Shown here: positions 16,315 through 24,481 of the stretch, one piece after another
How positions within the stretch are numbered: the first letter of the stretch is position 1
Layout of the letters: every line of letters starts with the position of its first letter
DNA from: Flavobacterium collinsii
GTDB taxonomy: Bacteria > Bacteroidota > Bacteroidia > Flavobacteriales > Flavobacteriaceae
NCBI RefSeq assembly: GCF_902804485.1
Contig: NZ_CADCST010000093.1
Span: 1-64,000 of the forward strand
Reading direction: 5' to 3'
Length of the DNA: 64,000 nt
Notes under the pieces: model-generated
Database searches by the model: none
What the model was told of the DNA's origin: nothing
The model's input: only the letters and a program-made list of their open reading frames with translations
Program-made: the position numbers and the translations under genes

Positions 16315-17679
16315 ATGAAAATTTCGCTGACACAGAAATACAACGTTCCCGGCCCACGATATACCAGTTATCCAACAGTTCCTTATTGGAATGAAAATAA
16401 CTTTAATGAGCAAAAATGGATTAAATCATTCCAGAGAGCTTTCGCAGAAAGTAATTCACAAAACGGAATCAGTTTATACATTCACTTACCTTTCTGTGAG
16501 AGTCTGTGTACTTTTTGTGGCTGTAACAAACGCATTACAAAAAATCACGCTGTCGAAGAAACTTATATCAAAGCGCTCTTAAAAGAATGGAGTCTTTACT
16601 GTAATTTACTTCCCGAAGAACCAATCATAAAAGAGATTCACTTAGGAGGAGGAACCCCAACCTTTTTTTCAAAAAAAAACTTAGAACAACTCATCAACGG
16701 TATTTTTAGCATCGCCAAAAAAGCCGAAAATCACGAGTTTAGTTTTGAAGGTCATCCTAACAATACAACTTACGAACAACTTAAAAAATTATACGATTTA
16801 GGTTTCCGAAGAGTTAGTTTCGGTGTTCAGGATTATGCAGAGAAAGTTCAAAAAGCAATTCATAGAATTCAACCTTTTCATAATGTTGCTAAAGTTACCC
16901 TTTGGGCAAAGGAAATAGGCTATACTTCTATTGGTCACGATATCATATTTGGTCTTCCTTTTCAGACTGTAGAAAATATTATTGACACGGTTGAAAAAAC
17001 AAACTCGTTAAAACCGGATCGTCTGGCTTTTTACAGTTATGCGCATGTACCCTGGATAAAAGGAAATGGACAGCGTGGGTTTAATGAGGAAAATATCCCA
17101 AAAGATGCCGAAAAAAGAAAACTATATGAAGTTGGTAAACAATTGCTTGCTCAAAATGGTTATCATGAAATTGGAATGGATCATTTTGCTTTCGCTTCTG
17201 ATAGTTTGTACAAAGCGGCACAAAATAAAGAACTTCACCGAAATTTTATGGGGTACAGTGCCTCAAAAACACAGCTTATGATAGGTCTGGGTGTTTCGTC
17301 TATTAGTGACAGTTGGTACAGCTTTGCTCAAAATACCAAAACTCTGGAAGAATATTACCAGTTGTTGGAATCAGACAAACTACCAATCGTGAAAGGCCAT
17401 ATTCTCGATCATGAAGATCTGATCATCCGAAAACACATTTTAAACTTAACCTGTGAATTTGAAACTTCATGGGGTGATGAATATTTATATTTTAAAGAAA
17501 TCCCAACTGTTTTATCTGATTTAAAAGAAATAGAAAATGATCAATTAATTGTTATTGAAGAAAACAAAATTAGTATTACCGAAGCAGGCAGGCCTTTTGT
17601 TCGTAATATTTGTATGGCTTTTGATTTGCACTTAAAAAGAAAATCTCCCGAAACAAACCTCTTCTCTATGACGGTTTAG
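16315..17679 (+). CDS. hemN: Oxygen-independent coproporphyrinogen III oxidase
   Basis: The 454-residue radical-SAM enzyme converts coproporphyrinogen III to protoporphyrinogen IX without oxygen. The cluster motif is C61-x3-C65-x2-C68-x-C70 (CESLCTFCGC), as in E. coli HemN, followed by HLGGGTPTFFS and the HemN C-terminal domain. The start at 16315 is chosen because an upstream in-frame start (16258) would lie inside the promoter. The FNR-like box upstream fits its need under low oxygen, when it supplies haem for the cbb3 oxidase encoded just downstream on the other strand. Confidence 0.93.
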   Translation: MKISLTQKYNVPGPRYTSYPTVPYWNENNFNEQKWIKSFQRAFAESNSQNGISLYIHLPFCESLCTFCGCNKRITKNHAVEETYIKALLKEWSLYCNLLPEEPIIKEIHLGGGTPTFFSKKNLEQLINGIFSIAKKAENHEFSFEGHPNNTTYEQLKKLYDLGFRRVSFGVQDYAEKVQKAIHRIQPFHNVAKVTLWAKEIGYTSIGHDIIFGLPFQTVENIIDTVEKTNSLKPDRLAFYSYAHVPWIKGNGQRGFNEENIPKDAEKRKLYEVGKQLLAQNGYHEIGMDHFAFASDSLYKAAQNKELHRNFMGYSASKTQLMIGLGVSSISDSWYSFAQNTKTLEEYYQLLESDKLPIVKGHILDHEDLIIRKHILNLTCEFETSWGDEYLYFKEIPTVLSDLKEIENDQLIVIEENKISITEAGRPFVRNICMAFDLHLKRKSPETNLFSMTV

Positions 17680-17682
17680 ATT

Positions 17683-17941
17683 GCTCTGAAAGAGCGTTGA
17701 CAATAGAAACATGCTGAATACTACAAATGATCGGGATAATTGTTTACGTCCTCGAAAGGGTAAAAACTAAAGTGTAACAAAAAACATCTTTCCCGCTTTC
17801 TATGAAATCCTCTAAGAAATCGTATGATTTTTATTAGAATCAACATGATTTGTGGAGGCTCTTGCCCTTTCAGGGCAATTCTGTATCTTTATCTAACTCA
17901 TAGTGCGTTGCACTATGCTTATTCTTTTGGGCTTTCAGCCC
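17683..17941. repeat. Cluster of short triloop hairpins in a gene-free gap (REP-like)
   Basis: The 460-base gap 17680-18139 between convergent hemN and the TauE-like gene holds four small perfect hairpins with three-base loops: GCTCT-GAA-AGAGC (17683-17695), GCCCT-TTC-AGGGC (17864-17876), CATAGTGC-GTT-GCACTATG (17899-17917) and GGGCT-TTC-AGCCC (17929-17941). Three share a TTC/GAA loop. Such sets resemble REP elements mobilised by RAYT transposases in Bacteroidota. No transposase or ORF is present here, and I see nothing else in the gap. Confidence 0.65.
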
Positions 17942-18139
17942 TTTTATATCTGTTTCAAACATTTACCCGGAGAAGAAAATTCTAATTAAGATCAACTCCT
18001 CTAAAATGGTATTTCATTTGACATTAATAACTCTTAAGATTAAGGAGCAAACCTTTATAATCACATTTTTTTATCAGTTTACAACTTTTTCTGCTACTCT
18101 GCTTTTTCTGCTACACAGAGGTTTTCGTATGATCCCTTT

Positions 18140-18841
18140 TTAATGACAATTAGGAGTCGACTGAACAAACAAACTCATATTGGATGGAGAAATGTAAGGA
18201 ATTCCGAGACCTAGTCCTCTCAGGATAAATAATGCTCCGATAATAACAGCAACATAGGGAATTGCTTTCTGAATCTTATTTCGGAATGGAAGTTTAATTA
18301 ATGAATTGACATACACAACAACCGTCATTAACGGTATCGTTCCTAAACCGAACAATAGCATATACAGCACTCCTAAACTAGCGCTTTGCATGGCTATAGC
18401 TCCAAATAAGGCTACATAAACCATTCCGCAAGGCAAGAAGCCATTCAACAATCCGATTGTAAAAAGAGATTTGTAGCTCCTGTCTTTAAATTGATTCCCT
18501 AAGCTTGATTTTACCCAGGAGATAATTTTATAGACTGGTTTGGAAAAGTTGTATTTAGAAAAGACCTTTTCTGGAGTTAGAACAATGGCTATCATCGCCA
18601 AACCAATAAAAATGGACATTTTTTGCTGAAGTCCGGCCAAAAAGAATCCTCTTCCTAATAACCCAAAAATAAGTCCAATGGTTGCGTACGCAGCCAATCG
18701 GCCTAAATGATAAGTAATAATTTGAATTACCTTTTTAGCTTCATTTTGTCGGTCCACAGGCAACATCATAGCAATTGGACCGCACATTCCGATACAATGT
18801 AAACTACTGATTAATCCAAATATGAAAGCGGAATACAACAT
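18140..18841 (-). CDS. TauE/SafE-like membrane protein at the end of the cco cluster
   Basis: The 233-residue product has about six hydrophobic helices. Two cysteine motifs stand out: HCIGMCGP near the start and GFLPCGMVY in the middle, which repeat the same fold half and are typical of the DsbD/UreH-like branch usually annotated as 'sulfite exporter TauE/SafE'. In Bacteroidota this gene commonly closes the cbb3 oxidase cluster, where it may help copper or thiol handling during oxidase assembly; that role is inference. It lies 110 bases after fixH on the same strand. Confidence 0.75.
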   Translation of the reverse strand: MLYSAFIFGLISSLHCIGMCGPIAMMLPVDRQNEAKKVIQIITYHLGRLAAYATIGLIFGLLGRGFFLAGLQQKMSIFIGLAMIAIVLTPEKVFSKYNFSKPVYKIISWVKSSLGNQFKDRSYKSLFTIGLLNGFLPCGMVYVALFGAIAMQSASLGVLYMLLFGLGTIPLMTVVVYVNSLIKLPFRNKIQKAIPYVAVIIGALFILRGLGLGIPYISPSNMSLFVQSTPNCH

Positions 18842-18951
18842 CTTTTAGTTTTTTAATACAGCTTGCTTTACTATTGCTAAGTAAAAATGCTGTGCGAATA
18901 ATGACAAAATCAACTGAAAAGAAATCTTTTCAATTGATCGGTCTTAAAATA

Positions 18952-19401
18952 TTAATTTACATAGATTACCTCTTTAGACAGGTATTTTTTCCCTCCGTAC
19001 TGCCATTCCATATTGACATCCCAACGTCCTTTCACTAGTTTGTTTTTCGGAATTAACAACGCCGAGTTTGTTAAAGCAATTTGGGTATTAAAATCAAATT
19101 TCTTATTTGACGGACGGTATAACAATATGTTACCTTTTACTTTATCGTTTTCAAAAACGGCAGGAAAAACAATTTCAACTCCATCTTTATGATAGGCAAT
19201 TGAAGGTTTTTGCTGCAAATCCTGAGCATTCTGAACACGTGCCATTTCATCCTGAAAATGTGAATCGTGCTTGTAATATTCTTCTACAACCAAATCATTA
19301 TCGTATTTACTATTCGATTGTACTTCAAAAACAAAATATAAAATAAAAGTCATAAACAATGCAAATGCAATGACAATCCCGGTTCCCCAATTTATTTTCA
19401 T
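18952..19401 (-). CDS. fixH: FixH family protein
   Basis: The 149-residue product has an N-terminal membrane helix (residues 7-26, TGIVIAFALFMTFILYFVF) and a periplasmic immunoglobulin-like domain with the FixH pattern (EVQSNSKYDNDLVVEEYYKHD, then LYRPSNKKFD and a final GRWDVNMEWQYGGKKY). FixH is needed for assembly of cbb3 oxidase, probably together with the copper P-type ATPase CcoI. It follows ccoG by 12 bases, so the two are co-transcribed. Confidence 0.88.
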   Translation of the reverse strand: MKINWGTGIVIAFALFMTFILYFVFEVQSNSKYDNDLVVEEYYKHDSHFQDEMARVQNAQDLQQKPSIAYHKDGVEIVFPAVFENDKVKGNILLYRPSNKKFDFNTQIALTNSALLIPKNKLVKGRWDVNMEWQYGGKKYLSKEVIYVN

Positions 19402-19413
19402 AATCGTATTTTT

Positions 19414-20832
19414 TTAGTTAAAACTTCGTGGTCCTAAAAAGTTGGTAGTGGTGGTTTCTAGTAATTCTTTACCATTATAAACCCCAATCTTCACTTTTGT
19501 TTTATCGCTTTCTAAAAGTACTTCGTCTATTTCTATAAATAATGTTCCTTGCGAAATGCCTTCTTTAACCACTTTGAAATGTGTTTTTCCAACATTTTTA
19601 ATTTCACCTTTTTGGTCGATTAGCTCAAAATGAATATCACTATAATCTTTCATCGTTTTATTGACGATTTTATAAGTGTACACATTACTGATTTTATCTC
19701 CTTTATGTTGAAACAGCTGTCCCGGCAAACGTAGAATGACAGCCTCCAAATCCGTTCTTAAAAACAACATCCCAACAAACACACTTAGCAAGATGAATAA
19801 AACGGCCGTATAACCTTTCATTCTTGTTGTGAATTTAAAAGGTGCTTTTTTCTCGATTTCATCTTCAGATGCGTAACGAATCAATCCTTTAGGTAAACCA
19901 ACGTTTTCCATAATAGAGTCACATTCATCAATACAAGCTGTACAATTTGTACATTCCAACTGTGTCCCGTTTCTAATGTCAATACCCATCGGGCAAACGT
20001 GTACACATTGATGGCAATCGATACAATCTCCTTTTCCGGTTAAAGCTCTGTCTTCTTTTTTATTAAATTTAGCACGTCCTGCTTCCTTTTCTCCACGTAC
20101 AAAATCATACGCCACATTGATAGATTTATTATCCAGAAGCACACCTTGTAAACGCCCATAGGGACAGGCAATAATACAAACCTGTTCTCGAAACCAAACA
20201 AATACAAAATAAAAGACTCCTGTAAAAATAAGCAACGCAATAAAATTACTGGCCTGTTGAATTGGCCCTTGTTCTACCATTAAGAAAAGCTCATCACTAC
20301 CTACAAGATAAGCTAAAAACACATTAGCAATTCCAAAAGAAATCAGAAAAAAGATGGTCCATTTGATTCCTCGTTTTCGAATTTTCTCAGCGTTCCATTC
20401 TTGTCTTGACAATCGCATTTGTGCACCGCGATCTCCATCAATCCAATATTCTATTCGCCTGAAAACCATCTCAAGAAAGATTGTCTGCGGACAAATCCAT
20501 CCACAAAAAATTCTTCCAAAAACAACGGTAAACAAAATAATAAACACAATACCTACCAGCATTGATATTACAAAGAGATAAAAATCCTGAGGCCAAAATG
20601 GAAATCCAAAAATATTAAAGCGTCGCTCTATAACATTGAACATCATGAACTGGTTTCCATTTATTTTTATAAACGGATTCGCAATTAAAATCGCCAGCAA
20701 AACATAACTGACTATTTTCCGGTATTCATAAAACTTACCAGACGGTTTTTTAGGAAAAATAAATTTTCTTTTACCACCTTCATCAATAGTTCCAATGGTA
20801 TCTCTAAAAGCTTCGTCTGGTAAATTTGACAT
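19414..20832 (-). CDS. ccoG: cbb3 oxidase accessory ferredoxin protein CcoG
   Basis: The 472-residue membrane protein has several helices in its N-terminal half, including GRIFCGWICPQTIFLEM. Two [4Fe-4S]-type cysteine groups follow (CIDCHQCVHVCPMG, then CTNCTACIDECD), as in bacterial ferredoxins. A C-terminal Ig-like domain completes the CcoG/RdxA layout. CcoG is thought to reduce copper for insertion into the oxidase. It lies 7 bases after ccoP. Confidence 0.92.
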   Translation of the reverse strand: MSNLPDEAFRDTIGTIDEGGKRKFIFPKKPSGKFYEYRKIVSYVLLAILIANPFIKINGNQFMMFNVIERRFNIFGFPFWPQDFYLFVISMLVGIVFIILFTVVFGRIFCGWICPQTIFLEMVFRRIEYWIDGDRGAQMRLSRQEWNAEKIRKRGIKWTIFFLISFGIANVFLAYLVGSDELFLMVEQGPIQQASNFIALLIFTGVFYFVFVWFREQVCIIACPYGRLQGVLLDNKSINVAYDFVRGEKEAGRAKFNKKEDRALTGKGDCIDCHQCVHVCPMGIDIRNGTQLECTNCTACIDECDSIMENVGLPKGLIRYASEDEIEKKAPFKFTTRMKGYTAVLFILLSVFVGMLFLRTDLEAVILRLPGQLFQHKGDKISNVYTYKIVNKTMKDYSDIHFELIDQKGEIKNVGKTHFKVVKEGISQGTLFIEIDEVLLESDKTKVKIGVYNGKELLETTTTNFLGPRSFN

Positions 20833-20839
20833 GGTGGTA

Positions 20840-21781
20840 TTATTTTTTAACTTCTGTACTATCTTTTGTTTTATCTGCTGTGTCGCCCTTTTTAGGAGCG
20901 CTTTGATCTACCCAAACTTCTCCCTCCGGTTCTTTTGGATCTTTTGGGTTACTACCTTGTAAAGACAGGATGTAACTTGCAACTTTTTGAATTTCTTTAG
21001 GTTTCATACCGTTGGTTTTCCAAGAGACCATTCCCTTTCCGTCACGTCCTCCGTTAGTAATGGTATGAAAAACTTCTTTAATACCACCACCTAAAATCCA
21101 GTGATCATCCGTTAAGTTTGGTCCAATTTGTCCACCACCGTCTGCTCTGTGACAAGCTGCACAATTGGTCATAAAAATTTCTTTACCGGCAGCTAAACTT
21201 GCATCATCTGTTAACAGCACCACTGTCTTTTCATCCATCAGATCAGGCGCTGTTTTAAGGTATTCTTCTACATCTATTTTAGCCTGCGCCATTTCTTTTT
21301 TCAGCTCAGTTTCCTGATCGTCGCCACCAAAAATATCGTAACGTGCAACATAGATTACACCAAATATGATACAGATGTAGAACAGATATACCCACCAAGG
21401 TGGTAAATTATTGTCTAACTCTTTAATACCATCATAATCATGATCCATCAACAAATCACCTTCTTTTTCAATTGGTTCTGTTTGAGTAAGTTTATGCATC
21501 AACTCTTTGTACCAGGTACTTTCAGTCAAGCTTAAACTCTTTTCATGTTCCACTTTTGCTTTTTCTTCAGGCGACATTAATTGATACATTACTCTATTAA
21601 CAGCGCTCAACGTTATTTCGATTGCAATCAGGATAAACAGAAAAACAAATAGAAAAACGGAAACCATCGGATACTTTATAAAAGCTGGTCTGTCGCCCGA
21701 ATCTATAAAGTATTCCATCAAAGCAAAGACAATGAAGAAAATCAATGGCACTCTTACATATACTGGGAAAAATCTTTTCAT
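20840..21781 (-). CDS. ccoP: cbb3-type cytochrome c oxidase subunit III (CcoP)
   Basis: The 313-residue product has two N-terminal hydrophobic segments and a further helix near residues 128-150 (WWVYLFYICIIFGVIYVARYD). One cytochrome c domain follows (about 200-280) with haem motif CAACH and a distal methionine region (GKGMVSWKTNGMKP). Proteobacterial CcoP carries two haems; this one shows a single CxxCH, as is usual in Bacteroidota. The C-terminus is acidic and lysine-rich. It passes electrons to the fused CcoNO core. Confidence 0.9.
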   Translation of the reverse strand: MKRFFPVYVRVPLIFFIVFALMEYFIDSGDRPAFIKYPMVSVFLFVFLFILIAIEITLSAVNRVMYQLMSPEEKAKVEHEKSLSLTESTWYKELMHKLTQTEPIEKEGDLLMDHDYDGIKELDNNLPPWWVYLFYICIIFGVIYVARYDIFGGDDQETELKKEMAQAKIDVEEYLKTAPDLMDEKTVVLLTDDASLAAGKEIFMTNCAACHRADGGGQIGPNLTDDHWILGGGIKEVFHTITNGGRDGKGMVSWKTNGMKPKEIQKVASYILSLQGSNPKDPKEPEGEVWVDQSAPKKGDTADKTKDSTEVKK

Positions 21782-21783
21782 TT

Positions 21784-21978
21784 TTATTTATCTTTTGAAA
21801 TTATAATAAGCCCTTCATCCAAAGGTATCGCACTCATCTCCTCAATTTTTTCTTTCTTATAGGAGAACACCCAAAAACCGAGACCTACAAAGAAGAAAAA
21901 GAATATCAGTAGAGAAAGTATCGGGTAAATCTCTATACCCGAAATGTTCTCCATATTGTGTTTTATTTGCTCAAACAT
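21784..21978 (-). CDS. ccoQ: CcoQ-like small subunit
   Basis: The 64-residue product has one hydrophobic helix (about 17-39, YPILSLLIFFFFFVGLGFWVFS) and a short charged tail. Its size, topology and position between ccoNO (7 bases upstream) and ccoP (2 bases downstream) identify it as the CcoQ/FixQ-type component that stabilises the oxidase. Confidence 0.8.
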   Translation of the reverse strand: MFEQIKHNMENISGIEIYPILSLLIFFFFFVGLGFWVFSYKKEKIEEMSAIPLDEGLIIISKDK

Positions 21979-21985
21979 AATGCTG

Positions 21986-24172
21986 TTATTTAGAAGGTTG
22001 CTTTACTTTGATATCAGTTCCAAGTCTTTGTATGTAAGCAATTAAAGCGACAATTTCTCTTTCATTCATCGGAATGAATTTTTCACCTTTGGCAATTGCT
22101 TTTTTCTTACTGTCCTCATAACTTTTTACATAATCAGGATCGTTCTCCAGACTTTTTTCAATTCTCATTGCCTGCGCTCTTAATGTCTTAGGAGCATTTA
22201 CAATCTCTTCTTCGGTATAAGGAACACCAAGTGAAACCATTGCCTGCATTTTTTTCTGAGTAAGGGAAATATCCATCGCTTCATTATCAAACAACCATTT
22301 ATAACCTGGCATGATTGAACCTGCTGAGGTACTTTGTGGATTCCACATATGGTTAAAATGCCAGTTGTCATTATATTTCCCACCTACTCTTAACAAATCG
22401 GGACCCGTACGTTTTGATCCCCATAAAAATGGATGATCGTATACAAACTCTCCTGCTTTTGATTGTGGTCCGTAACGCTCTACTTCACTTCTAAAAGGGC
22501 GAACGGATTGTGAATGACATCCCACACAACCTTCTCTTATATATAAATCACGTCCTTCAAGTTCTAAAGGTGTATAAGGTTTCACACTTGAGATGGTAGG
22601 AATATTAGATTTGACCATAATAGTTGGTACGATCTGAATAACACCTCCGATTAAAATAGCGATTGTAGCCAAAATGGTTAACTGAATTGGTTTTCTCTCC
22701 AACCAGGTATGGAATTTCTCTCCATTAAGTCTTCCACTGCTAATTCTTTGTAAAGCCGGAGCCTGTGCCAATTCGTCTTCAATAGTCTGACCTGCTTTTA
22801 CGGTCATAATAATATTGTACACCAATGTCAGCATTCCTATTAAATATAAACTACCTCCAATGGCTCTCATCCAATACATTGGCATAATAGCAGTAACCGT
22901 TTCAAGGAAATTACCATAAACTAAAGTTCCATCCGGATTAAATTGTTTCCACATTGAAGCTTGTTGAAAACCTGCCACATATAAGGGAATTGTATATATA
23001 ATGATTCCTAAAGTTCCTATCCAAAAGTGAAAGTTGGCCAATTTTTTAGAAAACAAATCCGATTTGGTCATTCTGGGAATCAACCAATAAATAATACCAA
23101 ATGACATGAAACCATTCCAGGCTAAAGCCCCAACGTGCACGTGTGCAACGATCCAGTCTGTATAATGCGCAATAGCATTTACATTTTTAAGTGAAAGCAT
23201 TGGTCCTTCAAATGTTGCCATTCCATAACCCGTAATTGCTACTACAAAGAATTTCAAAACCGGTTCTTCACGAACTTTATCCCATGCTCCTCTTAATGTT
23301 AGAAGTCCGTTGATCATACCACCCCAAGACGGTGCAATAAGCATTACAGAAAATGCAACTCCTAAATTCTGAGCCCAATTTGGTAAGGCGGAATACAATA
23401 AATGGTGCGGACCAGCCCAGATATAAATAAAGATCAGGGACCAGAAGTGAATAATTGATAATCTATAAGAATATACCGGACGATTGGCTACTTTTGGAAC
23501 AAAGTAGTACATTAATCCCAAAAATGGTGTAGTAAGAAAAAATGCAACCGCATTATGACCGTACCACCATTGAACCAAAGCATCCTGAACTCCAGCGTAA
23601 ACAGAGTAACTTTTGAAAGCTGAAACCGGAATCTCGATATTATTAAAAATATGCAGAACCGCAACTGTGACAAAGGTTGCCAGATAAAACCAAATTGCTA
23701 CATACAAATGACGCTCTCTGCGGCGTAACATCGTACCAATCATATTTATCCCCATTACCACCCAAATAAGTGCAATCGCAATATCAATTGGCCATTCCAA
23801 CTCAGCATATTCTTTTGAAGAAGTATACCCTAAAGGTAATGTAATAGCTGCCGCAACAATAATAAGCTGCCAACCCCAAAAATGTAAATTACTCAAAAAG
23901 TCACTAAACATTCTTGCTTTTAACAAACGCTGTAGCGAATAATACATCCCAGCAAAAAAGGCATTTCCAACGAAGGCAAAAATAACCGCATTGGTGTGTA
24001 AAGGCCGTAATCGGCCGTAGCTAAGCCAGGAGATCCCGTCTGTTATGTTGGGAAAAAGGTACATTACCGCTAAGGTAAGCCCTACTAACATCCCCACCAC
24101 CCCGAATAAGATAGTGGCGTAAATGAATTTTTTAACAATTTTGTTGTCGTAATAAAACTGTTCCATTTCCAT
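21986..24172 (-). CDS. ccoN: Fused cbb3 oxidase subunit I/II (CcoN-CcoO)
   Basis: The 728-residue protein joins two subunits that are separate in Proteobacteria. The first ~470 residues are the haem-copper CcoN core, with about twelve helices, WWYGHNAVAFF, and HHLLYSALPNW. After a membrane helix (about 495-515) comes the CcoO part, with haem motif GCVGCHSQSV, RTGPDLLRVGG and a late Met-rich segment. It is the catalytic core of the high-affinity terminal oxidase in the inner membrane. It starts two bases after the ccoS stop codon. Confidence 0.95.
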   Translation of the reverse strand: MEMEQFYYDNKIVKKFIYATILFGVVGMLVGLTLAVMYLFPNITDGISWLSYGRLRPLHTNAVIFAFVGNAFFAGMYYSLQRLLKARMFSDFLSNLHFWGWQLIIVAAAITLPLGYTSSKEYAELEWPIDIAIALIWVVMGINMIGTMLRRRERHLYVAIWFYLATFVTVAVLHIFNNIEIPVSAFKSYSVYAGVQDALVQWWYGHNAVAFFLTTPFLGLMYYFVPKVANRPVYSYRLSIIHFWSLIFIYIWAGPHHLLYSALPNWAQNLGVAFSVMLIAPSWGGMINGLLTLRGAWDKVREEPVLKFFVVAITGYGMATFEGPMLSLKNVNAIAHYTDWIVAHVHVGALAWNGFMSFGIIYWLIPRMTKSDLFSKKLANFHFWIGTLGIIIYTIPLYVAGFQQASMWKQFNPDGTLVYGNFLETVTAIMPMYWMRAIGGSLYLIGMLTLVYNIIMTVKAGQTIEDELAQAPALQRISSGRLNGEKFHTWLERKPIQLTILATIAILIGGVIQIVPTIMVKSNIPTISSVKPYTPLELEGRDLYIREGCVGCHSQSVRPFRSEVERYGPQSKAGEFVYDHPFLWGSKRTGPDLLRVGGKYNDNWHFNHMWNPQSTSAGSIMPGYKWLFDNEAMDISLTQKKMQAMVSLGVPYTEEEIVNAPKTLRAQAMRIEKSLENDPDYVKSYEDSKKKAIAKGEKFIPMNEREIVALIAYIQRLGTDIKVKQPSK

Positions 24173-24174
24173 AA

Positions 24175-24366
24175 TTATACTTGTTTTTCTTTGATTGGTG
24201 AATTTTTCTTCTTGGGGGTAATTTTGGTCTCATCATCAAAAAGCATTCTGACTGAGGGCGTATAATCGTCATCGTATTGTCCCGATTTGACAGCTACGAT
24301 AAAAGCAATAAAGAATCCAATTGCTACGAAAATACTTACTGAAATTAATAGATAAATAACACTCAT
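24175..24366 (-). CDS. ccoS: cbb3 oxidase assembly protein CcoS
   Basis: The 63-residue product has one N-terminal membrane helix (VIYLLISVSIFVAIGFFIAFI) and the family signature KSGQYDDDYTPSVRMLFDDE. CcoS is required for cofactor insertion into the CcoN subunit. It is the first gene of the ccoS-NO-Q-P-G-fixH run. Its start lies 18 bases after the -7 element of the FNR-like promoter. Confidence 0.92.
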   Translation of the reverse strand: MSVIYLLISVSIFVAIGFFIAFIVAVKSGQYDDDYTPSVRMLFDDETKITPKKKNSPIKEKQV

Positions 24367-24384
24367 ACCTTAAGTTTATATTAA

Positions 24385-24429
24385 CAAAATTACTCGGTTA
24401 TTGGCATGTAAAATATGATAATTATCATA
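24385..24429 (-). promoter_or_regulatory. FNR-like palindrome and -7 element of the cco operon
   Basis: TATGATAATTATCATA (24414-24429) is a perfect 16-base palindrome containing the FNR core TGAT-N4-ATCA. On the minus strand a perfect TAATTTTG follows at 24392-24385; the box centre is 29.5 bases from its 5' end. Transcription would begin near 24380 with a leader of about 14 bases before ccoS. No -33 TTG is evident, as expected if an activator replaces it. Confidence 0.8.
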
Positions 24430-24481
24430 GACAGAGTCTTATGTTAAATTTATAAAAAAATAACTTTTGAATTATTTATAA

